DNA from: CAZZKF01 sp964654995
GTDB lineage: Bacteria; Pseudomonadota; Alphaproteobacteria; CAZZKF01
DNA length: 21,750 nucleotides
Assembly: GCA_964654995.1 (NCBI GenBank)
Contig: CAZZKF010000041.1
Location: forward strand, 1 to 21,750
Reading direction: 5' to 3'
Below, piece after piece: positions 7,048 to 14,679 of the stretch. Made by a program: the position numbers and the translations under genes. Position 1 is the first letter of the stretch. Every line of letters starts with the position of its first letter. Under the pieces are notes generated by a model. That model searched no databases. It was given only the letters and a program-made list of their open reading frames with translations, and had not been told where the DNA came from.

Positions 7048-7506
7048 ATGTCCGAGACCACATCCACACCTGCACCGGGTGCCGGCGCCCGGGTGCCGCT
7101 GGCGCTTTTCGTGCTGCGCCTCGTCCTCGGCCTGTTCCTGCTGCAGTGGGCAGTGGAAAAATTCGTCCGCCCCGAAGGGGCCTCCAAGATCTTCGGCTAT
7201 TACTACGGCATCGATCTGTCGGCCAGCATGCCGATGTTCATCGGCGGTTTCGAGGTAATTCTGGTCCTCGCCTTTCTCGCCGGGGCGTACAAGCGCCTCA
7301 CCTATGGTCTGGCGTTCCTGATCCACGCCGTCTCCACCGTTGCCACCTACGACCAGCTTCTGAATCCCTATCAGGACAGCAATCATCTGTTTACCGCCGG
7401 CATTCCGGTTCTGGCCGGCTTCTGGGTGCTCTACTGGCTGCGCGATCTCGACACCCTGTACGCCTTCGAGTCCCGCCGCACCAGGCCCGTCGAAGCCGAT
7501 ATGTAA
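7048..7506 (+). CDS. DoxX/DoxD-like four-helix membrane protein
   Basis: This is a 152-residue protein from ATG 7048, with GGGAGA seven bases upstream. Four hydrophobic segments are visible: about 17-38 (LALFVLRLVLGLFLLQWAVE), 60-80, 83-101 and 115-134. The first helix with LRLVLGLFLLQWAVEKFVRP matches the RL.LG..FL...EK signature of DoxX-like proteins. DoxD and DoxX were first linked to thiosulfate:quinone oxidoreductase, but most bacterial members have no assigned role. It lies 84 bases after the cytochrome gene, with a second TTGACTGG sequence (6974-6981) between them, so it may have its own promoter. Confidence 0.7.
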   Translation: MSETTSTPAPGAGARVPLALFVLRLVLGLFLLQWAVEKFVRPEGASKIFGYYYGIDLSASMPMFIGGFEVILVLAFLAGAYKRLTYGLAFLIHAVSTVATYDQLLNPYQDSNHLFTAGIPVLAGFWVLYWLRDLDTLYAFESRRTRPVEADM

Positions 7507-7556
7507 GGGCGGCTCGCACCGCCACAAACTCGGGCGATTGTGCTAAACTGGCGGCC

Positions 7557-7976
7557 ATGAAGACAGGTCCGTCGCGCAACCGTGATCGCCACCTGCCGGG
7601 TCTGCCGGCGCTGTGCGGCGCCCTCGCCTTGGCGCTGGCGTTCGCCACGGTCACGGGTGCCGCCGCCGCGCCGCCGCCCAAGTCGGTCTATGCCTGTGAC
7701 AAGCCGCAGGCCCCGGAGTTGCCCGACGGCGCCACCGCAACGCGCGAGGAAATGGCCCGGGCGGATGCGGCGATTGCCGAATACAGCCGGGCCTTCGACC
7801 GCTATTTGTCGTGCCTCGGGCAACTGCTCAACACCAATGCCGGGCTGGATACGCGAACCTACACCAACCGCTGGATGACCGAAGCCCTGCGCGAAAAGGC
7901 CCAGTTCATGCAACGCGCCAGCGAGGAACGGCGCAAGTTCCACGCCCGGAACAAAGCCGCCAAGCCAAAAAGCTGA
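7557..7976 (+). CDS. Small exported protein of unknown function
   Basis: This is a 139-residue protein from ATG 7557, 50 bases after the DoxX-like gene. A basic N-terminus (RNRDRH) and a hydrophobic core (ALCGALALALAFATVTGAAAA) form a signal peptide of about 38 residues. The mature part is helical and highly charged. It has two cysteines (Cys47 and Cys86) that could form a disulfide in the periplasm, and an Arg/Lys-rich C-terminal helix (ASEERRKFHARNKAAKPKS). I do not recognise a family. The ribosome binding site is weak (GGCGG). Codon use fits the neighbouring genes, which supports it being real. Confidence 0.6.
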   Translation: MKTGPSRNRDRHLPGLPALCGALALALAFATVTGAAAAPPPKSVYACDKPQAPELPDGATATREEMARADAAIAEYSRAFDRYLSCLGQLLNTNAGLDTRTYTNRWMTEALREKAQFMQRASEERRKFHARNKAAKPKS

Positions 7977-8087
7977 CATCGACCCTCGCCTTGTCCGCAC
8001 CGGTCGACTGTGTCATCCTGACGCAGGTCGGCGGCGCATACACACCCATCCGCACAACGACAAAACCATGACGAGGAGGCTCCCCCG

Positions 8088-8993
8088 ATGATTCGCAACT
8101 GTTTCCGGTCGTGTCTGATCCTCGCCCTGATGGTGGCGCCCGGCGCGGCGCTCGCCCAGAACGACATGGCCGACGTCGAGATGAAAACCGTGCCGGTGAC
8201 CGAGGGTGTCTATATGTTGATGGGGCGCGGTGGCAACATCGGCGTCTCAGCCGGCGACGACGGGGTGTTTCTGATCGATGATGAATATGCGCCGCTCACC
8301 GAAAAGATTCGCGCCGCGATTGCCGCCATTTCCGACCAGCCGATCCGGTTTCTGCTCAATACCCACTGGCATGGCGATCATACCGGCGGCAATGAAAACC
8401 TCGGCAAGGCGGGCATCGTCATCGTCGCCCACGACAATGTGCGCAAGCGGATGAGCACCAAACAGTTCATCGCCGCCTTCAACCGCGAGGTTCCGGCGGC
8501 GCCGCGCAAGGCCCTGCCAGTGATCACCTTTGGCGACCGCGTCACCTTTCATATCAACGGCGCCACCGTCGTCGCCTTTCATGTCGAGGACGCCCACACG
8601 GACGGCGATGTGATCATCCACTTCCACGAGGCCGACGTCTACCACATGGGCGACGTGTTCTTTAACGGCATGTTTCCGTTCATTGACCTCAGTTCCGGCG
8701 GGTCCATCGACGGAATGATCGCGGCTTCCGAGATGGTGCTGGCGCGCAGCAAGGCAACCACCAAGCTGATCCCCGGCCACGGGCCGCTGGCCGGCAAGGA
8801 CGATCTGGCCGACTATGTGGCGATGCTCAAGACGGTGCGCCAGCGCGTCGGCAAAGCGATCGCCAAGGGCACCTCGGTAGAGGATTTCGTGGCCTCGAAC
8901 CCGCTCGCCGACCTCGTCGCCAAATGGGGCAAGGGGTTCCTGAATGCCGAACGGTTCACGAGGATCGTTTATGAGGATCTTTCGCGCAAATAG
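8088..8993 (+). CDS. Exported metallo-beta-lactamase-fold hydrolase
   Basis: This is a 301-residue protein from ATG 8088, preceded by AGGAGG. Residues 1-23 are a signal peptide (LILALMVAPGAALAQ). The MBL metal motif THWHGDHTGG is at 92-101 (His93, His95, Asp97, His98). Further ligands fit His170 (VEDAHTDGD), Asp189 (YHMGDVFF) and His231 (LIPGHGPL). This gives a complete two-zinc site in a periplasmic protein. The sequence is closer to the broad group of secreted MBL hydrolases found beside TPR or quinoprotein genes than to true beta-lactamases, so resistance should not be inferred. The substrate is unknown. The next gene, for a TPR protein, starts inside the last 23 bases of this one, which suggests coupled translation. 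Confidence 0.9.
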   Translation: MIRNCFRSCLILALMVAPGAALAQNDMADVEMKTVPVTEGVYMLMGRGGNIGVSAGDDGVFLIDDEYAPLTEKIRAAIAAISDQPIRFLLNTHWHGDHTGGNENLGKAGIVIVAHDNVRKRMSTKQFIAAFNREVPAAPRKALPVITFGDRVTFHINGATVVAFHVEDAHTDGDVIIHFHEADVYHMGDVFFNGMFPFIDLSSGGSIDGMIAASEMVLARSKATTKLIPGHGPLAGKDDLADYVAMLKTVRQRVGKAIAKGTSVEDFVASNPLADLVAKWGKGFLNAERFTRIVYEDLSRK

Positions 8994-9543
8994 CCTGGCG
9001 AAGACGCCGGTGACCCGCCGACGCCCGGGAGACCGGTCGGGCGGCGGTCGTCGCCTCGTCGGGCTCGTTTTGGTCATGGCCGTCGGCCTCGCCGCCGGTC
9101 TGGCGACGGCTCAGGACACCCGTGACGAGGCGACGCAGAAACTGGCCGAAGCCGAAGCCGCGCTCCGTGCCGGCGACGACTTTCGGGCGATCCGGCTGTT
9201 TTCAGAGGTGATCGAAGTGCGAAACGATGCCGCCGTCGCGTTCAATGGCCGCGGCATCGCGCTGGCCCGTCTTGGAAAGACCGAGCGGGCGATCATCGAT
9301 TTCGATTCTGCCCTGGCCCGGGCGCCGGACTTTTTCGAAGCCTACTACAATCGCGCCCTGGCCTATCGGGCGCTGGGCCGGCGCAGCCAGGCGCTGCGCG
9401 ACTTTTCTCAGGCGATCGCGCTGGCGCCCCAGGATACCGGCGCCCGGCTGCGCCGCGGGTTCCTTTATTTGCGCTCGGGTGAGCTGCTCTCCGGTCTGGC
9501 CGATCTTTCGCGCGCGCTGACGCTTGCCATCTCGGCAAGTTAG
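8971..9543 (+). CDS. Membrane-anchored or exported TPR protein
   Basis: This is a 190-residue protein from ATG 8971, with GAGGA six bases upstream. An in-frame ATG at 8944 is possible but has no such site. A basic stretch and a hydrophobic segment at 29-47 (LVGLVLVMAVGLAAGLATA) form a signal peptide or anchor. About four TPR units follow, at 54-86, 87-120, 121-154 and 155-186, with the typical pattern (AVAFNGRGIALARLGKTERA, then YYNRALAYRALGRRSQALRD and LAPQD). TPR arrays bind partner proteins. Overlap with the MBL gene suggests that the hydrolase is the partner or shares its pathway. Confidence 0.85.
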   Translation: MRIFRANSLAKTPVTRRRPGDRSGGGRRLVGLVLVMAVGLAAGLATAQDTRDEATQKLAEAEAALRAGDDFRAIRLFSEVIEVRNDAAVAFNGRGIALARLGKTERAIIDFDSALARAPDFFEAYYNRALAYRALGRRSQALRDFSQAIALAPQDTGARLRRGFLYLRSGELLSGLADLSRALTLAISAS

Positions 9544-9711
9544 GGGTTGCTTAAGAAAATCCCGCCACCATCGATACCAATCTGGGGACCGCGTTTCGGC
9601 ATCGTCCGTTCAAACGCTGCCATCGGCCTGCGCGCAACAAGCGCTGCCGGGGCTCATACCGTTTGTTGGTGTTGTCGGCGGCCCTGGCGGGGTGCACGAC
9701 CGGGCCATGCC
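9544..9711 (+). other. Leader region before the sensor kinase gene
   Basis: These 168 bases stay open in the kinase frame from a TTG at 9547, which lies just after the TPR stop codon. The 55 potential residues have no recognisable domain and would bury the signal peptide, so I treat the stretch as untranslated. It should hold any promoter of the kinase; none was convincing. Confidence 0.35.
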
Positions 9712-12093
9712 ATGCTTCTGACCGACAGCCGGAATCGTCATCACGCACAGCGTGAGCCCAAATCCGCGAAGTGTCATCCCCGGATTGCCGGCCTGCTTGT
9801 CGCGCTCGGGCTGGCCCTGCTGCTGCCTGCACCGGCGCAGGCCAGCCACATTCTGGTCCTGCACAGCCAGCAGGCCGGAACCGCGGTCACCGAGGCGTTT
9901 AACGCCGGGATCAAGGACCAGTTGCCGGTCACCCGCCCCGATCGGGCGCTGTACCACGAGTATCTCGACGCCGGTCGCTTCCCCGATCCCGATTATCTGA
10001 GCCGCTTTGCCGACATGCTCGACCGCAAGTACCGCGATGTCGGGCTGATGGCGGTGATCGCCGTTGGCGCGCCGGCGATCGCATTGGTCCAGACGATCCG
10101 CCCGCCGGCCCTGACGGACCTTCCGATCGTCTGCGTCGGCCTCAACCGGACCGCAGCCGAGCAGGCAAGCTCCCACTATACGGTGACCGGCATCGTCAGC
10201 TCCGCGACGACCGCGCTCGCCAAGACCGTGAGATTGGCCCGCAAGCTCCACCCCCGGGCACGGCGCCTGTATGTCTATTACGACGACCCCGGCTACGACA
10301 ATTCGATCCTTCGCGCCGTCGAACAGGGTCTTGGCGAAATCTCGTCAGATGGATTTGTCGTTTATCGCCAGGAGCTGGCCCTGCCGGCGCTGCTCAAGGA
10401 GGTGGCGCAAATTCCGGCCGACAGCATCGTGCTGCCGCTGGTTCAATACCGCAACGAAGGCGGCTCCCGATATGACCATGCCGATATCGTCCGGATGATT
10501 GCCAATGCCACGCCGGCCCCGATTTACGGAATTCGGCCATCGGCGTTGGCGACCGGCGCCATTGTCGGCGGCTGGATTCCCGATCACCGGGCCGAAGGGC
10601 GCGAAGCCGCCCGCCTTGTTGCCCGGGTTCTTGCCGGCGACAAGGTGAGCGACCTGGAGCTTGTCCAGGTCGATGCCGGCAACTGGATGTTCAATGCCGC
10701 AATGACCGAACGGTTCGGGATCCGGCCGGACGATCTGCCCGCGGACCGCGTGATTGTCGGGCCGGACGCCAGCTTCTTCGAGGTCTACCGCTACCGGATT
10801 CTGGCAACAGTCTTGATCATTCTGTTGCAGGCGCTGGCGATTATCTGGCTGCTCGCTTCGGGTCGCCGGCGGCGGGCCGCCGAATCCGAGCGCCAGAAAA
10901 ACGAAGACCTCCTGAAGACAATTCTGGAAAACGTCGTCTATGGTGTCGTCACCATCGACGAGGCCGGCACCATCCAGTCGTTCAATGCGTCCGCCGAGCG
11001 CATTTTCGGCCATCGCGCATCGGATGTTCTAGGCCGCAACGTCGACATACTGATGACCCGACCGGATGCCGAGGCCCACGCCAGCTATGTCGCCGCCTAT
11101 CTGAAAACCGGCACCTCCCGGATCATCGGCATCGGACGTGAGGTCACCGGCCGGCGCAGAAACGGCGAGGAGTTCCCGCTCGACCTCCAGATCAGCGAGA
11201 TTCAACTCGACAAGGGGCGGCTGTTCGTTGCCACGATGCGGGACTTGACGGCCGAAAAGGAGGCCGAAGAACGCCTGCGCCGGATCGACCGGCTGGAAGC
11301 GGTGAGCCAGCTTACCGGCGGCATCGCCCATGATTTCAACAATCTTCTGGCGATCATCATCGGCAATGCCGAGCTGGCGGCGGCCATCGGCACTGCCAGC
11401 GACTCCGGGCTCGACAAGCCGCTGCGGGCGATCCGCCGGGCGGCTGCCCGGGCGGCCCGGCTGACCCAGGGATTGCTGGCCTTTTCGCGCCAGCAACTGC
11501 TGCGCCGCGAAACCTTTGACGTCAACCAGCAGATCATCGACATGCGCGATCGGCTGGCCCAGATTGTCGGCAGCCACACCAATGTGACCTTGCGCCTTTC
11601 CGATGACCTGCCGCCGCTGACCAGCGACCCGCATCAGCTCGAAACCGTGCTGGTCAACCTCGCCAGCAATGCCCGCGACGCCATGCCGGACGGCGGTACG
11701 CTGGCGATCGAGACCCGGCCGGTCACTCTGCGCCCCGGGGCAGAGGCCGCCGCCGTCGGTCTGACGCCCGGGGCCTATGTGGCGATTTCGGTCTCGGATA
11801 CCGGCCACGGCATGCCGCCCGCCGTGCTGGAAAAGGTTTTCGAGCCGTTCTTTACGACCAAGGAGGTGGGCAGCGGCTCGGGTCTCGGGCTGAGCATGAT
11901 CTATGGTTTCGCCAAACAGTCGAACGGCACTGTGGTGGCCGAAAGTACCGAGGGCGAAGGCACGACGATCACCCTTTATCTGCCGATTGGCGAAACGGCC
12001 GAATGCCACCCGCCTTCAGAGGCGGCGGCCGAAACGGAAGACGACCAGCCGGCAATGCCTGCCGCCAAAGCTGTCAGCAACCGGCCGCGATAA
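9712..12093 (+). CDS. Membrane sensor histidine kinase: periplasmic ABC-substrate-binding-like domain, FixL-type PAS, HisKA, HATPase
   Basis: This is a 793-residue protein from ATG 9712, chosen because it places the signal segment at residues 26-44. Domains in order: a periplasmic domain of about 45-355 resembling the ABC_sub_bind family (HILVLHSQQAG, AVIAVGAPAIAL, LPIVCVGLN); one membrane helix at 361-384; a PAS domain at about 397-510; phospho-acceptor His540 in GGIAHDFNNLLA; and an ATPase domain with Asn649, DTGHGMP near 696-702, FEPFFTTK and GSGSGLGLS. The PAS domain closely follows FixL, with His456 (EAHASY) at the haem-ligand position and Arg476 (IIGIGR) at the oxygen-contact position. 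Haem binding and oxygen sensing are possible but unproven. No receiver domain or response-regulator gene is adjacent. The 3' end overlaps the convergent dehydratase gene by 20 bases. Confidence 0.92.
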   Translation: MLLTDSRNRHHAQREPKSAKCHPRIAGLLVALGLALLLPAPAQASHILVLHSQQAGTAVTEAFNAGIKDQLPVTRPDRALYHEYLDAGRFPDPDYLSRFADMLDRKYRDVGLMAVIAVGAPAIALVQTIRPPALTDLPIVCVGLNRTAAEQASSHYTVTGIVSSATTALAKTVRLARKLHPRARRLYVYYDDPGYDNSILRAVEQGLGEISSDGFVVYRQELALPALLKEVAQIPADSIVLPLVQYRNEGGSRYDHADIVRMIANATPAPIYGIRPSALATGAIVGGWIPDHRAEGREAARLVARVLAGDKVSDLELVQVDAGNWMFNAAMTERFGIRPDDLPADRVIVGPDASFFEVYRYRILATVLIILLQALAIIWLLASGRRRRAAESERQKNEDLLKTILENVVYGVVTIDEAGTIQSFNASAERIFGHRASDVLGRNVDILMTRPDAEAHASYVAAYLKTGTSRIIGIGREVTGRRRNGEEFPLDLQISEIQLDKGRLFVATMRDLTAEKEAEERLRRIDRLEAVSQLTGGIAHDFNNLLAIIIGNAELAAAIGTASDSGLDKPLRAIRRAAARAARLTQGLLAFSRQQLLRRETFDVNQQIIDMRDRLAQIVGSHTNVTLRLSDDLPPLTSDPHQLETVLVNLASNARDAMPDGGTLAIETRPVTLRPGAEAAAVGLTPGAYVAISVSDTGHGMPPAVLEKVFEPFFTTKEVGSGSGLGLSMIYGFAKQSNGTVVAESTEGEGTTITLYLPIGETAECHPPSEAAAETEDDQPAMPAAKAVSNRPR

Positions 12094-13138
12094 GCGCGCA
12101 CAGATCGGCGGCATCGACATTGCCGCCACTCAAGACCACGCCGACCGCCCCGCTCGCATCCGGCAACGCCAGCTTCCCGGCCAAAACCGCCGCCAGCGCC
12201 ACCGCGCCGCTCGGCTCCACCACCAGCTTGAGCTCGCGGGCGGCAAAACCCATTGCCTCGATCACCTCTGCGTCACTGACGGCGAATGCCCCGGCGAGAT
12301 GCTGCTTGAGAATGGGAAAGGTCATCGCTCCGGGGCTGGGCGCCAGCAGGGCGTCACAGATCGAGCCGGCCAATGCGCGATTACGCCGGCGGCGCCCGGC
12401 CTTGAGCGAGCGGGCAAGATCATCGAAGCCCTCCGGCTCGACCGCGAACAGGCGCGTTGGCGGCGAAAGGCACGCAAACGCCAGGGCACAGCCGGCCAGC
12501 AGGCCGCCGCCCGAGACCGGCACCAGCAGTGCATCGAGGCGCAGTCCGCGCGTGCCCACCTGGATGGCGAACTCCAGGCCGACGGTCCCCTGCCCGGCAA
12601 TCACGTCCGGATCATCGAAGGAGGGAACCAAGGTCGCACCCGTCTTTTCAGCGATCCGGGCGGCAATGTCCTCGCGGGATTCGCGGGTGCGGTCATAAGG
12701 CACGATGCGGGCGCCCAGGGCCTCGGTGCCCGCACGTTTGACCGCCGGCGCGTCGCGCGGCATGACGATCGTCGCCGGCATGCCGAAATGGCGCGCCGCA
12801 GCCGCCACCCCCCGGGCGTGATTGCCGGACGAAAAGGCGACGACGCCGGCCTCGCGCCGGTCCTCGGGGATCAGGGCCAGGCGATTAAGCGCACCGCGGA
12901 TCTTGAAAGAGCCCGTCCGCTGCAGCGATTCCGCCTTGATCAGCACGCGGACACCGGCGCGCGCATTCAAGGCCTCGCTTTCCAGCACCGGGGTTTCCAC
13001 GACATGTCCGCCCAGCCGCCGGGCGGCGGTCTCTATATCGTCGAATTGCGGGGGGTTGGGCGCCACGGCGTCTGTCGCTCCACGTGCAGTCGTCCTGCAC
13101 CATACCATGCCGTTCATCCCGACCAAGACCGTGTCCAT
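12074..13138 (-). CDS. PLP-dependent serine/threonine dehydratase-like enzyme (fold type II)
   Basis: This is a 354-residue protein from ATG 13138; in-frame ATGs at 13117 and 13108 are also possible and none has a good ribosome binding site. The PLP lysine is Lys79 in GSFKIRGA. The phosphate and cofactor loops SSGNHARG (103-110) and PVSGGGLLAG follow, and the C-terminus has VEPSGAVALAA and VVLSGGNVD. The length and the lack of a C-terminal ACT domain match catabolic threonine dehydratase, serine racemase or hydroxyaspartate ammonia-lyase rather than biosynthetic IlvA. These enzymes remove water and ammonia from, or epimerise, beta-hydroxy amino acids. The gene is divergent from an acidic amino acid carrier, so a hydroxy- or acidic amino acid is a plausible substrate (inference). 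Confidence 0.88.
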   Translation of the reverse strand: MDTVLVGMNGMVWCRTTARGATDAVAPNPPQFDDIETAARRLGGHVVETPVLESEALNARAGVRVLIKAESLQRTGSFKIRGALNRLALIPEDRREAGVVAFSSGNHARGVAAAARHFGMPATIVMPRDAPAVKRAGTEALGARIVPYDRTRESREDIAARIAEKTGATLVPSFDDPDVIAGQGTVGLEFAIQVGTRGLRLDALLVPVSGGGLLAGCALAFACLSPPTRLFAVEPEGFDDLARSLKAGRRRRNRALAGSICDALLAPSPGAMTFPILKQHLAGAFAVSDAEVIEAMGFAARELKLVVEPSGAVALAAVLAGKLALPDASGAVGVVLSGGNVDAADLCALIAAGC

Positions 13139-13150
13139 TCGCCCGTTGAT

Positions 13151-13178
13151 TTGATGGAACGCGATATTCCGCTAAAGT
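13151..13178 (+). promoter_or_regulatory. Candidate promoter of the dicarboxylate symporter gene
   Basis: TTGATG (13151-13156), a 16-base spacer and TAAAGT (13173-13178) each match the sigma-70 consensus at four of six positions. The predicted start of transcription falls near 13185, at the edge of an inverted repeat. Confidence 0.35.
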
Positions 13179-13184
13179 GGTGCG

Positions 13185-13226
13185 CCGGTTTACCCGCGCC
13201 GATGCCCGGCCGGAAAGCTAAACCGG
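13185..13226. promoter_or_regulatory. Inverted repeat in the symporter leader
   Basis: CCGGTTTA (13185-13192) and TAAACCGG (13219-13226) are exact 8-base arms around a 26-base centre. A third related copy, GTTTACCGGGG, lies at 13231-13241. This could be an operator for a dimeric regulator or a leader hairpin. Confidence 0.35.
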
Positions 13227-13277
13227 TTGCGTTTACCGGGGATGGGCGCCGGAGACGTGTGACAAGGGGGGGCATGC

Positions 13278-14543
13278 ATGCCGCACAGACACGCCGTCAT
13301 CATCCTTTATCTGATCATGCTGGGGGTTGCCGCCGGGCTCGTTTCCGGCTGGGTCTGGGGGGCGCAGATGCTCTCCATCGCCTGGCTCGGCACCCTGTTC
13401 CTGGACGCCCTCAAGATGATGATCGTGCCGTTGATCGTCGCCGCGGTGATCAGTGGTGTCGCCTCGCTGGGCGATATCCGCAAGCTCGGCCGGATTGGCG
13501 CGCTTACCGTCATCTACTATCTGGCGACCACCGGCATTGCCGTACTGATCGGCCTGTTCCTGGTCAATCTGATCCAGCCCGGCGTCGGCCTTGACATCCA
13601 GGCCAGCGGCCTGAGCGAAAGTCTCGCTGCCAAGCGCGATGTCGGCGTTGCCGATATTCTGAACTCGCTGGTGTCGCCGAATCTGGTGAAGTCGGCGGCC
13701 GAGACCCAGATTCTGCCGCTCATCGTCTTTGCCATTCTGTTGTCGGCGGCGCTGACCACGCTGGGGCGCGTCGGCGAGCATGTGATCGAATTCTTCAACG
13801 GCATCAACGAAGCGATGATGAAGCTGGTCACCTGGGTGATGTATTTCGCGCCGGTCGGCATTTTCGCCCTGGTCGCGGCACGCCTCGGCCAGGCCGGCGG
13901 TGGCGAGGCGTTCTTTCGGGAAATCCAGGCGGTCGGCCTGCATGTGGTCACCATCCTGAGCGGTCTCGCCGTTCATTTCGTGGTGCTGGTGGTGATCCTG
14001 TTCCTGCTGGCCGGGCGCGGGTTCGATTACATCGTCACCCTGCTGCGCGCCATCTTTACCGCCTTCGGCACCGCCAGTTCGTCGGCAACCCTGCCGCTGA
14101 CCATGGAGTGCGCCCGCGAGGCCGGCGTCGATGAACGCGCCATTCGCTTCGTCATCCCGCTGGGCAGCACGGTGAACATGAACGGCACCGCGTTATACGA
14201 GGCGGCCGCCGCCATGTTCATCGCCCAGGCCTATGGCCTGCATCTCGGGATTGGCCAGCAGGCGGTCATTTTCGTCACTGCGACGCTGGCCGCCATCGGC
14301 GCCGCCGGCATTCCCGAAGCCGGTCTGGTGACCATGGTCATCGTGCTCAAGGCGGTGGGACTGCCGCTCGAAGGGATCGCGCTGCTGCTCTCGGTCGACT
14401 GGTTCCTCGACCGCTTCCGCACCTCGGTCAACATCTGGGGCGATGCGGTGGGTGCGGCCGTCGTCGACCGCTTCCTGCCCGACCATCTGACCATCGGCGA
14501 GGTGGCAAAACCGGAGCTGGATTCGGAGCGCGAAATGACGTAG
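13278..14543 (+). CDS. Dicarboxylate/amino acid:cation symporter (DAACS/SDF family)
   Basis: This is a 421-residue inner-membrane carrier from ATG 13278, with a seven-G tract (13266-13272) as ribosome binding site. Another ATG at 13274 is out of frame. Family hallmarks are clear: the serine-rich hairpin TASSSATLPL (266-274), NMNGTALYEA (300-308), GAAGIPEAGL (341-350) and DWFLDRFRTSVNIWGD (374-389). Arg381, Thr382, Asp378 and Asn385 match the substrate-binding Arg397, Thr398, Asp394 and Asn401 of GltPh, which points to an acidic amino acid or C4-dicarboxylate rather than a neutral one. The NMDGT motif has Asn302 in place of the Asp that coordinates sodium. Transport should be coupled to Na+ or H+. 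It ends in a strong terminator and is divergent from the dehydratase gene. Confidence 0.94.
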   Translation: MPHRHAVIILYLIMLGVAAGLVSGWVWGAQMLSIAWLGTLFLDALKMMIVPLIVAAVISGVASLGDIRKLGRIGALTVIYYLATTGIAVLIGLFLVNLIQPGVGLDIQASGLSESLAAKRDVGVADILNSLVSPNLVKSAAETQILPLIVFAILLSAALTTLGRVGEHVIEFFNGINEAMMKLVTWVMYFAPVGIFALVAARLGQAGGGEAFFREIQAVGLHVVTILSGLAVHFVVLVVILFLLAGRGFDYIVTLLRAIFTAFGTASSSATLPLTMECAREAGVDERAIRFVIPLGSTVNMNGTALYEAAAAMFIAQAYGLHLGIGQQAVIFVTATLAAIGAAGIPEAGLVTMVIVLKAVGLPLEGIALLLSVDWFLDRFRTSVNIWGDAVGAAVVDRFLPDHLTIGEVAKPELDSEREMT

Positions 14544-14561
14544 TCTTCAGCTTGCGTGAGG

Positions 14562-14597
14562 GGCCACCGATCAAGCGGAGATCGGGAGGCCTTTTTT
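14562..14597 (+). terminator. Rho-independent terminator after the symporter gene
   Basis: GGCC-A-CCGATC (14562-14572) pairs with GATCGG-GA-GGCC (14580-14591) around the loop AAGCGGA, and TTTTTT (14592-14597) follows directly. It lies 19 bases after the stop codon. Confidence 0.85.
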
Positions 14598-14679
14598 GAT
14601 GCCGATCGGTTTGGAATCATATCCTGTCAGACCGCACCCGGCATCAGGGGTCGCCCGCAAAAAAACGGAGACCCGACCG

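Noticed and set aside
8088..8993. A beta-lactamase resistance gene
   Set aside because: The HxHxDH motif defines only the fold. The sequence is that of a generic secreted MBL hydrolase, and no feature points to antibiotics.
11903..13594. 563-codon plus-strand frame across kinase end, dehydratase and symporter start
   Set aside because: It runs through three supported genes in other frames and has no domain of its own.
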